A DNA stretch of 62,000 nucleotides from Acanthaster planci (Eukaryota > Echinodermata > Asteroidea > Valvatida > Acanthasteridae). This document shows, in pieces, positions 20,595 through 33,400 of the stretch; position 1 is the first letter of the stretch; each line of letters opens with the position of its first letter. The position numbers and the translations under genes were made by a program. Location of the stretch: NCBI RefSeq assembly GCF_001949145.1, contig NW_019091373.1, forward strand, positions 8,460 through 70,459, in the 5' to 3' direction. The notes below the pieces were generated by a model, which saw nothing but the letters and a program-made list of their open reading frames with translations, was not told where the DNA came from and ran no database searches.

Positions 20595-20696
20595 AACATG
20601 AGACTTTAACATGAGACTTTAACATGAGACTTTAACATGAGACTTTGACATGAGACTTTAACATGAGACTTTAACATGAGACTTTAACATGAGACT
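20595..20696 (+). repeat. 13-bp tandem repeat, about 7.8 copies
   Basis: AACATGAGACTTT repeated head to tail at 20595, 20608, 20621, 20634, 20647, 20660, 20673 and 20686. The fifth unit has one substitution (GACATG), and the last is partial. The near identity suggests recent expansion or ongoing slippage. Confidence 0.97.
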
Positions 20697-20939
20697 GCTG
20701 AGTGCACTTCATCATTTCATGCTAGGAAGCTTGTATGCATACATGTACGCTGCTTTTGTGATCGTCTTTTACATATCCGTGACCAGTTGCAACAAATCCT
20801 GGCTATTGGCCTGATTGCCCAATTGTAGATCGCACACTGGCAGTCCAATCATTGACTCATAACCCATCACAAAAAATCCTGACTGCTGAGCTAGTCTACT
20901 TGCTACCTATGGTAGTAGCTAGGGGCCAGTTTGCTTATT

Positions 20940-21153
20940 GCACGCTGCTGCCATAGGCATGCAGAACCTCAATCTGGCAGCCTTGCACAATAAATAGAGC
21001 TGGTTCACTGATTCCCATGTAGGTTGCTTATGTAATTTTGCACATGTACATGTATGCTGCGTTAGTTCTTATACCATGTGATTGGACAAAGTGATTCTGA
21101 CACAGTAGCTGCCAGTTCGTAGCTCTGCATGCCTATGGCGGCTGCATGCTAAG
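20940..21153. repeat. Imperfect inverted repeat, about 45-bp arms
   Basis: CACGCTGCTGCCATAGGCATGCAGAACCTC..CTGGCAGCC (20940-20982) is matched in reverse complement by AGCTGCCAG..CTCTGCATGCCTATGGCGGC..GCGTG (21108-21155). A direct repeat (GCACACTGGCAGTCCAATCATTGACTC at 20831 and GCACACTAGCAATCCAATCATTGACTC at 21178) flanks it. Probably a decayed mobile element. Confidence 0.55.
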
Positions 21154-23699
21154 CGTGAATTGTACGTACATGTAGATTGCACACTAGCAATCCAATCATT
21201 GACTCTACTGCAGAAAGAAAGGTCATGTGATCAAATACAGGAAAACCAGTGTGAAAACATGGAACATGCATGGGACATTGTGCTATAGCGTTATCTACCA
21301 AACAACATAACAAATCTTTCAACATAACAAACCGTACAAAGGTACACAATTAAATGGGTTATTGATTATTCATCAGAAGAATAACAACTTTTGGGTAAAA
21401 CAACAAAATCTTATGAAAATAATGATTTTTGAGCAAAAGCATGCACAGTTGGAAAAAATGAAAAGAAAAATAGCCACAATGAAGTTTCCATTAGCCATTG
21501 CAGAGTACAATTTGCACCATTTGTGGAGGTACATGTATACTTATGACAGTATGGTACTCGGCATCTTTTGTTAGCTTCAAACGTGGATATCTCCAATGTT
21601 TTATCCATTCCTCCGATCTTTGAGTTATCGAATTTTTACTCGAATTTTAATTTTGGGTTCCATTATGTACAGCGTGATTCCACAAGTTGTGAATTATTTT
21701 GTTGACAGTTCTGCCAGATTTTCTGTGCTGTCAAGTGTTCTGTTTCTACTTCACCACAACTAGGCTATAGAAAGAGGAGCTTTATTATGTTAACAAGTAT
21801 TGAATGTAGCCAAGTGGCTTATTGTAACAGAGGTTGTTACAGCAATCTGTCAGTTTCTGACAAGGCCACATTTACTTGTGTATAATCACTGTACATGCAT
21901 GTACCAGTAGCCAAAATTCTGTTTTTTCCTCGACAAGTACAAATTTTCATTTCACCTAGTGGTTTTGAGTTTACACAACTTCTATTTGTTCTGTAAATTC
22001 AGGTGAAGTACAGTACATGTACCCATATATGAAGTGAGAAAAACTGAAGCGAAGCCCATCTGGTTTCTGGTCCTGGCTGTGCACACATTCATGCAGGCAG
22101 TGCTCATTAAGTCATTAGGCAATTGTCCGCCAAGCAGGGAACCAGCCGAGGGTCAAGCTCAGGCATGACTCACGCTTCAGCTGGGTAGCTTGGTGCTTTG
22201 CCCTTGAGTGAGTGGTTTGAGCCATGAAGGTCAAAGCACAAGGAGTTCAGCTGATCACTCCAATGCTCTGACTACCAGTGTACATGTAAACACAAGGAAA
22301 GTAATAAACTTAAGAACTGGCATTTAGGGCTGAGTCAATTTGAATAATTAACTTTTTGAATATTAGGCCTTCAATTTGATCGAATATTCGGTCGTACTGT
22401 CGAGCAGATTGTTGATGAACAAACCATGTACCGGTACAAAATCAGTTGCAACAACGCACACTACTATTAAAGCTTCTCACATCTAGGAGTATCTCCAGCC
22501 ATGATTTAGCAAGATTTAAGAGACAAACAGTACTTCTTGCCCCATTGAAAATTTCCTTTCTTTTTACATGTAAATGTTTAATAATTCACTTCTTGAATTG
22601 TTGTAAGATTTCTGTCACTTTTCAATTGAATCTGCTTGAAACAAGCCTCCATAGTGCAATTTTTCTCATTTGAAACAAAAGGAATTTCTCCCATCTTTTA
22701 TTGTGAATTTTGGATTCCAATATTCAAATTTTGAAAATAATATTCAAATATTTGATAATCAATCGAGTATTCGGATATTCCACGCAGCCCTTCTGGCATT
22801 TAGTGCGTGGGCAGTGCATTTATAGCCAGGAAGACATTTATATCAGGTGTGATTCAGCTTTTCAGCTGATTTCAGCTTTTTGCTTTGTTTTAGTTTTTTA
22901 CTCAGAATTTCAGCTTTTTTGTACACCTGCTCTGAAGTATATGTGCATGTACATTGTAAATCATGTGAACTTTTGAAATGTCATCTTCATGTCAGCTGTT
23001 GTCAGCTTTTTCAGTAGGTGGCCACATACCCCTGGTATGTGTACATGTCCATGCACATGCACATGGATGTACATGTATGAGAGGGTCAGCTTGTGGATTG
23101 ATCTGCAACTGCACGTAAGAGTACATATAGCTCATGAATAGCATCAAGGGCATTCTAAATGTACAGGTGTTTAAAAATCTGCCAGAATGCAAGACAGAAC
23201 CATGCTGATTTCTAATCTGGGGAATTGCTTTAGAACATTTTCTCTGAAAGTTATGGTAAATTTGTCTGACTTCAAAATAATGGAAAAAGCAAAAAATCAA
23301 ATAAGTTTATATAATCTAACTTACTTTCGAAAGTCTCAAGACAGCACGTTATTGGTTCTGAAGAACAAAATTGAATAATCTGGTACCCACATGTCACTGC
23401 ATTTCTAGTAACAGAAATTCCTCTGTGGTACTTACATGTAGGTACAGTGTACATGTACTTTACCACATGCGTGCGTCGAGTTGATCAAGTGCTAAAGCGC
23501 GACTGTGTCTCAGTCTCACCCTTAAGGCCTTGGTCTTGGTCTTGACTTCACACCCTATGTTCTCAGTCTTAGTTTTTGGCCATTGGGTCTCAGTCTCGAG
23601 CTTCAGGGTCTTGACTAGTCACTACATGTAATTATTATTATCAATCATTTCTGGTAATGACACCAAGGATTCCTCATAAGTGCCCTAGGCACTGTAGCT

Positions 23700-23910
23700 C
23701 GCAAGTCTGAAGAAACCTGTGGAGAGGAGACAATGAGAAGCAGTTACAGTTTTAGAGGTGGGAGGAAAACCCCAGAGGAATATTCTGGGTAAAACCCATG
23801 GAATTGGGTAGGGACTGAAAATCCCATCCACATGCAGACTGGGCTGGGATTCGAACCTGGACTGCAGAGGTGGAAGGCGAGGAAAGAACCGCTACGCTAA
23901 CCTGACTACC
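23700..23910 (-). mobile_element. tRNA-derived SINE, copy 2
   Basis: On the minus strand: GGTTAGCGTAGCGGTTCTTT, with a perfect pol III A box TAGCGTAGCGG (plus-strand 23889-23899), and 31 bases later a perfect B box GGTTCGAATCC (23847-23857). Then comes the same body as copy 1 (CCTACCCAATTCC, GGGGTTTTCCTCCCACCTC). The intact A and B boxes suggest a younger copy. It ends about 500 bases upstream of the MARK-like start codon. Confidence 0.8.
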
Positions 23911-24409
23911 ATTGGAGTGGGATTCAGTTAATGGGTGGAACCTTACCAGTAGTTTATGCATGATGATACAAAATATTCACTGTAAAAAGCACAGTTCTTG
24001 AAAGGACAGCCTGTTACGAGGGAATAAGAGATGCCATGCTTTTGCATAGCAATGATGGTGCTTTGGTGGAAACTCACCAACTGTGTGGTGGGCTGGATAC
24101 CAATATGATATGATTCCCCAACCTCTCTTCTTTGCTAGTGAAGGGGAGGGGGCTTCAAGTCTGGGCAGATGGGTCAGTGTTTTAAAAGTTGATATTCTGT
24201 TCAGGACATTAAAGTGTTGTCTATATACTGATAGATTGGTACAGGTAACAGGTTTGTCATTGTTTCGATAACCACGTATCATTTCTATTCGCAGGTCTCA
24301 CAGCTAGCTGGCCCCTCCATTGTTAGCCACGGTCAGTTGCACACTGGACGCCTAGGAGTATTAAAACTACATGTAGGTTGTGATATTGCCACGGTTGAGC
24401 AACCCCGCC

Positions 24410-24469
24410 ATGTCATCACGCACCCCTGTACTGTCCACAGTGCATGAAGATAGGAGGCATCATGGTCAT
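24410..24469 (+). CDS. MARK: MARK-like kinase, first coding exon (20 codons)
   Basis: Reads [14 protein letters not shown] and continues RRHHGH, then the donor gtgagt at 24470. It aligns with the conserved start of vertebrate MARKs (MSTRTPLPTVNERD in MARK3). The ATG has a good context (cccgccATGt) and follows an in-frame TAG at 24374-24376. The phase 0 end joins directly to phase 0 exon 2 ([13 protein letters not shown]; compare GDGRQEVTSRTSRS in MARK3). It is too short for ordinary open-frame scans. A possible 5' UTR acceptor (tattcgcag) ends at 24294. Confidence 0.85.
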
Positions 24470-27400
24470 GTGAGTAGAAAGTTCCAAATTTCCCATTTTA
24501 CCAAGAAGTAATTAATAGCTAACCATTGTGAATTATGACAAACTAGAATAGTCAACAGTTTTTGACTGCTTTGATGTCGGATATGGATTTTTTTTTACCC
24601 TTGGCTGTGCTATTTTGCTATTTGTCCTCAAGCAGTTGAAAAGGTTTGTACATCCCAGCGAGGCATCAATTATTGCTATTAATTTTCAGTGTCATGCCAA
24701 GAATAAAAAAGGTTTCGCCTTGTAAGAAAAAATCAGGTGATTGCAATATTGAGTACTCCACGACCAGCATTATAGGCCATTGCACCACACTTCCATACAG
24801 ATGGTACACACTAGGCACATCAAGGATTTTAGGTTCTGGTTTCTTATTTTTAATCTTATTATTTTTTTTACATTGTTTGTATTTAAATTACTGATTATTG
24901 TTGGAAGAGCAGATCAAAATTGTTAATTTGAATTGATGCATGAAAATGGGCATCCTCCCCCAAGAGGGATAAATGAAGGTACTACTCTGTCAACCTGATG
25001 TACATTTTTGTTACAGCACCTTTGTATATTGTGGTACATCATAAATCTCCTTGCATTTATGCTAACAACAGTGGCGTATTTCACCTTTCTGATGCCTTGC
25101 ACAACATGAAATATGACCTGATGGTATTTGTTTGGAATTGAATGCACCAGGATAATTGTCATATTCTAAAAACAGCTGCCCTTCTCTGTGCAGACTGCGA
25201 ATTATTAAGTTAAGAGGTGCTTTATTTTCACTGGCACACTTGTCCAAGACTTTTCAAGGGAAGAATGATTGTGCTGAAATGCAGTGAAGTGGCTGCTAGG
25301 TACAACTCAAAATGAAATCTGGTGCCCAGTTGCAAGGTTGTCTTTTCTTTGCTAATTACCAATATCTTGCCTATCAAGAATCCCCCTAATGACTTCACTA
25401 CAAACTGCTTATAAAGTTCCCTTTGTGAATGTATGTGCCGGTATGCACACTACATATACCTTGACAACTGAGTTTAAGAGTGGCATTATGCTTCATCGTT
25501 GATATGTACTGGTATGTTTACATCATGTATGAGTAAAGTGTACTTTTACTTTCCTTTCCTCTGAAAGCTACTTGGCTTTGGGGAGGGTCATGTAGGTGTA
25601 TGATTACGTTGAAATTAGGACAGATTCTTTGTCAGTTTACAGCTGCCGGTACATGTAACTTTGTGATTTTGTGTTGGACATACATGTATCAAGGTACATT
25701 GTAAGGGTAAAATCCCACCAAGGCCTTAATTGGATGCAGTTGTGAACAATTGTTCAATTTCACTACAATGGGCATACATGTACATGTACACGTATGTACA
25801 TGCCTATTGTATTAAAATTGAACAATACACATACACATACATGTACCTCAGTTAGTTTGGCAGAGATATAGCGTTCTTCTTGTAAAAATGTTGCTGGCCC
25901 AAATTCAAGACTCTGACTTGCATCATTGAACTAGTGTTGTCTTTATCAATGACAATGGTAAAATGCAGACCTATAGACGTAACTTGGTGTGGCCCCTTGC
26001 TAGGTCAACAGTCCCTCAGACTGTGACACCCTTATAATGAAGTTAAGAAAGAGTGTGCTGACCCCCCCCTTCCCCCCACACACATCTTGCACATGTCCAG
26101 AGCAGTACCATGTTGTCTTGTGCTCTTGTTGTACGGGTACTGTGCATGTGAGCAGTAACAACATGGGTGGTGTTATTCACTTTGCTCATCATCATCATCA
26201 AAGCTGCATCTCATTAGATAAGTCCAGGTTACTGCTGTGTATTTATACATCACAGTCTGGATTTTCAGTTTACATGACACTGCCGGTACCTATGAACCGA
26301 TACTGTATGTATGTACCAGAAAATTTGAGGCTGTTACAACCATCATTTCTGTTAGCATCAGAAATCCAGCATACAAATATGAGAGTGGGCATTTTTGTAA
26401 TACAGCCTAATGGGGGAATTAACATTACTTACATTCACATTCATACATGTGAAAACAGACGGTAATACGTGTACATTCACTAACTAATTACCTCCAATTA
26501 ATAATTGCTTGGCTTGGTTAGCTCCAAATTCCGTAAATACCAGTAGCCCGTCCTATTGTAGTAAATTGCTGAAAAATGTAAGGTGGTTACCCCCAGCCAT
26601 GTGCAATACAAAGTTCATTGTACATGCAGTCCGTACTGTTCCTTAGGTTGGAAGGTTCTTGGGTAGAGATCACTGTCTCAGAATTAATTATTCACAAGCC
26701 AAAATTCATCCGTGCGACAGTTTGCGCACATGAATGATGCCAGCTTGTTGTGTGATGTGTCACATGCTACATATTATAAGGCTGTTTTGTTTGTTTTTGG
26801 CTTTATTTTCAAGCGGTGAAAAGCGTGCTTTTTTTGTTAAGTTTTAATTTTCCTTATTTTTTCCCCCAAACCCACAGACTCTGTACATGATTTTTGTCAG
26901 TGGCTTTTCAGCCAGTTTTTGATCTTCTGTCTTATCCAAATTTAAACCAAGTAATATGCAAGACCTTAGATTGAAGATGTTTGATGAATACTGACGTCAT
27001 GATAATGTCATCACAAGTCATGTGACAAGCCATTATTGTACAATTCCTTGAAGGCCAGTATCTTCCAAAGTACAAATCTGATTAAGTTGTAAATTTGTGT
27101 TCAGCTTAGGTTCTGTGTGTTATAGGTGAAAATAAAGATGACATCACGATGATATCATTTTATTGTATGAATTATAATATATTTCTTGTTTCATTCTTCG
27201 TGTCGGCATACTGGTGAACAAAACAAGTTTCTAAATAACAAACCTTTTTGAGACAACATTAAAACCCTCCTATGCTGAAGTCACTCTTTGGGTCACTTGG
27301 TAAGCACCTCAAAGAAGCACAGCTGTGTCATGTTGTGCACTGGACCAACGTGCAAGAGAGTGACCTTGGGCACTTATGCATATTTGTGCTGTAAAACTAA

Positions 27401-30400
27401 AGGAGGGTTTTAATATGCACCATTGGCGGAAATGTTTAGGATGTCATGATCGTGTCATCGAAGTAGTAATTTTTGTGCTTTGCATATAACAGATCATCCG
27501 ATCATCTTGAAACTTGGTGATAAAATATGCATATGTCGTGCATTCCAATGATGAAGTGATTTTTGACGACCTCATCTGCAGAGTTTTAAATTATTGTTAT
27601 TATTTCCTTTTTCCTGTATTTTTTTTCTACAGTTTTTTTACACTATTCCAAGTCAGATTAATTTGAAACTTCACACATATAAAATCTGTTGGGGTTAAAA
27701 GAATATACCATTATGACAGTGACACCATGATGACATCATCTTGTGATTTAATATGGATCTTTAAATCTTTGACTGTTGCTGACAATTGATACATTTTTCT
27801 CATGGCAAACCCAGAAAAAGGCCTCGGGAGCTTTAGAAAAGTGGAAAAGCCTAGAAATCTGTTAAAAAAAGACATGAACTCTGGTTTGTTGTTGTTACTA
27901 CAAATTTACACGTACATACAGGAGTAATTCTGGACTTGTGTTTGAGTTAGCCAGCCTTCAAAATTGGAAGGACCTGTCTTGAATTGTATGGGGAGGGAGG
28001 GGATTGGAGTCATTTATTGAAGGAAATCAACCTTACAAAGAGGGGCTTAAGTTCAGATAATCTGAGTTTGGAATGGGTTCAAGGTGGTCGAAGAGTTGCC
28101 CATGGGTACAGATACCAATTCTTCATAGTTGTACTCGAGCGTCTTATTATTTGGTTGCTTGGAATACTTTCCTATAATTACATGTAGTTTTAAAATCCTC
28201 AAGTTCACAACTACTCATTTTTCATGGTTTCGCTGCTTCAAATTCCTCATACATGTACATGTACATGTAAATACAGAATTTTTTATTTTTTTTCATTGGA
28301 AAGTACATACCGGTATATTAGTGTTGCGTTTAGACGAAGTGTTATATTTCTCTTTTCTCTTTGGTTATGTGTAGTAATGTGTAATACCATTCTGAATATT
28401 TACAATTCTCCAGAATAACTTTGTTATTGAAATGTCTAGTGATTACTCACCTTGAAATGGGAACTACAGTACATGCACCTGCTATACAGTACTATGTGTA
28501 CATGTACATGTACAATGCGTTGTATTCAGTAAACTTGTACAGGTACTATGTAAACATTATGTGCACAATACTGGTATAGTGTACGTGCACAAAGTTTATG
28601 CGCTACACACGAATATCCTGTCACTGTCTGCCCACATCCCAAACATTGTGTTGTCTCATGCTTGGGATTCATCCAGTTCCTCTTTTTTCTTTAGGGAGAC
28701 GATTCAAACACATCCTCGTCGAGAAGTCGGAGCACACGAATGGCTGATGACCAGCCCCATGTCGGGAGATACCGCCTCATCAAAACTATTGGCAAGGGTA
28801 ACTTTGCCAAGGTCAAACTCGCTAAGCATATACCCACAGGGAAAGAGGTAAGCACAAAAGGAATTATTGACCCTATTCACAAGTTGGCCATATTGAGTTG
28901 AAAGCGAGGTTATTACTTTTTGTAATTTTTGGAACCTGGCATTAAAAATGGAAGGGATAAAATAAAACTTCCTTAAAGATTAATTTCATTTGCGATAATG
29001 AATAATTATAGATTTGTGATTTATTAGAATTTTTTCAGAAACATCTTTTTAAATATGAAAGTGAGGCTGGCAATCCTCAAAAGTCTGGCACCACCCCATT
29101 TGACAGATTATCTTAAATAAAATAAATGAAGGGAACCTGATCAAAATGGATCCCTTGTGAACAAGCATTTCTTTGTGGTGTTATTGATCAATAAGTTTTC
29201 CGGTCAGTTGTCAATTTCTTCAAAACTTATCCTGGATCCAGCAGTGTCCAATATTGAACAATTGCTGTTTCATTTTGCTGGCCAGAGATTGATTCTGTCA
29301 GATTCATCAGCATACGTTTTCAGATACTTTAGGAGCAGTTCGATTCACTGAAGGATCACGGAATTAAACATTCACTCCATTGGTCAGTCTTGACGTTGGT
29401 TTTCAGTCAAATGCATGGGCCATCACCAGAAGGCTTGTATTTAAACAGTTTTTTGTGTTTAATACAAACTGTATGAATAGTGAAACAGTATCCCAGTAAA
29501 CTCTCAATGTTTGCGTAGTCAGATAACACGCTTGTTTACAAAACGGCAAGTAGAACTTTGAAATCATATGTGATGAATCCAATCAGAAAAGGATTGAAAG
29601 GTTCAGATTTATTTCACCCTTTTTTTCACCAGCTTCTTGTGAATTAACTACGTACAAATTCTAGGTGGGAAATCTAGGTTCTAAGTCTTTCTTTTCCCTA
29701 CCGCTTTTCAAAGAATTTTTGTTTGGCTTGTGTTGAATTCTCCCCCACAACCAGACTGCTTCCGGAGTAGTAGTGCTTACCTCACCATTAAAGCCTTTTC
29801 TTTGTACATGAATACAATACTTCTACGTGACAAAAATCTGGTGTCCGCAAAATAGGTTTTGATAAATACAGAGTACAGAACTGAACAAAAGGTTTGAACG
29901 GCAAACATTAGTTGGGTTCACTCAGGTCACATGCATTTTCAGAAAGTACACGCTTTTTAGCATCTAGTAAGTGGAAGTGTAACTGAATGACTAGTGTGGC
30001 TACTGGAATAAACTGGATTCAGTAATGAGAGTGAAAATGTCCCGTTGGTTTTTTTTTTTTTCTTATGCGTTGGGTTTAGTGTGGTGCAGGGTTGTCGAGT
30101 GCCGAGTTTTACTGTACATGTATGTGAATGTGCATCATTTGCATACTGTGAAAGTGGATCCATTGTGTTGGAATTTCTTTGTTTGGCCGGAGTAGGAAAA
30201 AGAAGTGGCAGTTTCAGTCGTTGAAATTTCTACTGAAAGAATGACAGAATGGAGTTCACCAAGGCCTTGTCAGCCAAGGCAGAGTTTACATGCAGTTTCA
30301 TTTTGTGTGTGCTTGTAGTTTGATTGATCAGGGGATTTTTTTTGGGCATTTTGACACATTGTTTAAATCCTTTGCTTGGCTGCCGTAGTGGAGGGGCCTG

Positions 30401-33400
30401 ATTTTGTGCCTCATGGACACACATTAGTAGACCTTGCTTTCATTTAATGTCACAGCGAAACAAAACAACCACAAAAAAAGGAAAAACTCTGAAGATTGGT
30501 GGTGAATTAAACAGAAGTGTCTGTTGCCTTCAAAATTCAAAGAATGTTTGAATGCAACAAAATTGGATCCATTTTCTTAGGTATTGTGTAACTTATTAAA
30601 TGTACTGGAACTCTATATAATTTTAGGCACATAGCAAAATGTGGTGTGTGTGACAGACAAAAATACATAATAAACAGCTTGGTTGGTGTGAGGACTATTG
30701 TTTGGATTTATTTCCTGGTTTTGACCTTTGAGCCTTTACGTTGAACACTTTTTACACAACTGCTACCCCACTTCAAATATTGTATTCAGGAATATTTTGG
30801 TTCTCATCTAACCCCAAGATTCCTTTTCTGACTCAAAGGCTTTCTTGCCCTGGGCTGGTTCAGTGAGTTTTCATGGACCTGATCAGTGAAGAAAATGAAA
30901 TGCCCTTGGTGGTACACTGGAGCTGTTTGAACTCGTTGAATTTACAGTAGCAGCCTTTGTGTTATTCACCAGATTGCGCGCCGACAAAATCAAAAGGGGT
31001 CAGCAGGTAAAAACAAGGGAATTCAGACAAGACTGAGTAATTCTTCTCAGAAGTTCCCTCGCATGTATATGTGGAACACTTGTTTGCCACTCCCTCCTTA
31101 GGACTACCGCACGTCTTCCCTTGAAGAGTCCATGTCAAGTCAATTAGTCAGATGCAGTGGTCGCCGTTGATTTGTATTATTGATTGGCCACTAGGGTGAG
31201 CTCATAATACTCGGAAGTATGGGGAGAGTGTGTGTCCTGTGACTGAACGCTTGAAAAAGGCAGATGGAGTCAGTGACATCATCTCTTCCTCTCATTTCGT
31301 AGAATGTGAATGATACCGGTGCATTGCAGGGCATGGTGGAGTAAACTCCAGTGTTTGTGTCTATTCGTTTGAAGAAGTGTTCCTTTTTTAAAAAAAAATA
31401 GGTACTGGATTCAAGACAAAATTTCCCTGAAGTGGTTTGATCTATTGTGTAGACTTTTAACTTAGCATCAAGGAGAGTTTGAATAATTCAGCCCTTCATA
31501 TGGCCGATTATCTGGTGAATTTGTAATTCCATATAGTTGTCAGATTCTGATATCGGCTAGTGGCTGAAGGGAGATTGAGATAACATTTGATGAACCTCTT
31601 GTGCCATTTATAAGGAAAGCAAAGAATTTCCAGTTGCATCACAACTACAAATGTGTGTGAAATACTGTCACTTGGAAATAATTGTACGCCTGGATTCATT
31701 TGGAATTGGGAGATTGTTAATATGAATTAGGATTGTTGAAAGGAAAAAACGCTTTATGAATTTACTGTAACAGCCTAGGCCACCTTTCAGAGGATACACC
31801 TTCAGTCCTTCGAAATCCGCCAACTGCCCCATGAAAAAATAATTGTACGCCTGGATTCATTTGGAATTGGGAGATTGTTAATATGAATTAGGATTGTTGA
31901 AAGGAAAAAACGCTTTATGAATTTACTGTAACAGCCTAGGCCCCTTTCAGAGGATACACCTTCAGTCCTTCGAAATCCGCCAACTGCCCCATGGAAAAAT
32001 TGGGTACAGCCTCAGTCCTTCAAACTCCTCCNNNNNNNNNNNNNNNNNNNNNNNNNNNNNNNNNNNNNNNNNNNNNNNNNNNNNNNNNNNNNNNNNNNNN
32101 NNNNNNNNNNNNNNNNNNNNNNNNNNNNNNNNNNNNNNNNNNNNNNNNNNNNNNNNNNNNNNNNNNNNNNNNNNNNNNNNNNNNNNNNNNNNNNNNNNNN
32201 NNNNNNNNNNNNNNNNNNNNNNNNNNNNNNNNNNNNNNNNNNNNNNNNNNNNNNNNNNNNNNNNNNNNNNNNNNNNNNNNNNNNNNNNNNNNNNNNNNTC
32301 AATCCTTCAAAATCCTCTGGTAGTTCCTCTCATTATGTCGAGGTATTGTGAATGGCATTCTGGAGCAGCATGGAGAATTATGTATGGATGTACATGTATG
32401 CATTTGCTGAACATAAACAACACAAGGTCTAACCCACAACCTTGAGACAATGCGTCTTGCATCCATGTAGCAAATAGCAATGCAATTTTGCCATGCAGCG
32501 CATTTTACATGCATCTGTCAACTCTGAATAACGACAAATTTCACATTCATACATGTCCTTAAATTGTACTTAAATTGCAGAAACCTGGTATTCATGTGTT
32601 CTGCCAGTAAAGGAGTGCTTACATAAAGATGAATTCAGTACTGAACTCCACATTACTGCAAGGACCAAAATATAACTGCAGTCCCATCAGCAGAGTATCA
32701 ACAAGTTCAAAGTACAAGTATTGCAGACATTTGCACAATTGAATCCTGACTACATGACAGTACCTGTACATGAATGTTGAAGCCAACGCAGGAAAAAATC
32801 TGCTGAAAAACACACTATGAAGTCATAGTTATTTTTAGTCTGCGTATTCTAAAGAGAGGTTTGTCTCTTTTTTTTCCACATTGCAGGTGGCAATAAAGAT
32901 CATTGATAAAACCCAGCTAAATCCAAGTAGTCTTCAAAAGGTAAGAAATCTTGTCGATCTGTTTGATACTCACTTTGCCTAATACGTGGAAATCTAGTCA
33001 GTTTACTTGAATTTGTCATTTGAACACGTTTTCAAGCAATGTGATACGTAGGCACATCTTTTGGAAGGTGGCACTGAATTCACACCTCTGTATTGAATTT
33101 GCAAAGAGCAGGCAGTGGTCTGTTCATTCTTGTTTCGCTGAAGCAAATTTTTGAAACTTGTATTTATTTCAGTTTTGTCAATAAATTTTGTTATGTGAAT
33201 TTCTGCAAATGTAGTGTATGAGTACTTGTCTGTGCATGTGGAAGTGGGCTGAATCTAGGGTTTGTCTTACTAAGATTGATTTTTAGAGTTTATTGACTTG
33301 AACTGATTCTATTTTTTGTTGTTTTATTTGTTTGTATTTGAGAGTTCTTGGCAAGTTACATGTATTGACTTTGTACATGTATGTACTGTATTTTGGCACC

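Larger units (their letters stand above)
20023..23699. other. Intergenic upstream of the MARK-like gene
   Basis: No coding sequence recognised. It contains the 13-bp tandem repeat, the inverted repeat near 21 kb, and many GTACATGTA motifs. Bases 22330-22780 are AT-rich with repeated AATATTC/GAATATT motifs. Confidence 0.5.
24470..28694 (+). other. MARK-like intron 1
   Basis: 4225-base intron, donor gtgagt and acceptor ttttctttag. It contains a near-perfect hairpin (25749-25826), a 157-bp TIR element (27258-27414) and several (TACATG)n tracts (28249-28270, 28496-28516). No other exon was recognised. Confidence 0.8.
28848..32886 (+). other. MARK-like intron 2, with assembly gap
   Basis: About 4.04 kb as assembled, including 267 unknown bases and a 161-bp tandem duplication (31678-31999). 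No coding exon recognised; open frames of 60-70 codons match nothing. A poly-T run is near 30049-30061. Confidence 0.8.

Noticed and set aside
26992-26999. Full CRE palindrome TGACGTCA (also at 47321-47328)
   Set aside because: About one 8-mer match is expected by chance in 62 kb and there is no supporting context.
31991-32323. Open frames spanning the N run
   Set aside because: They consist of undetermined bases.
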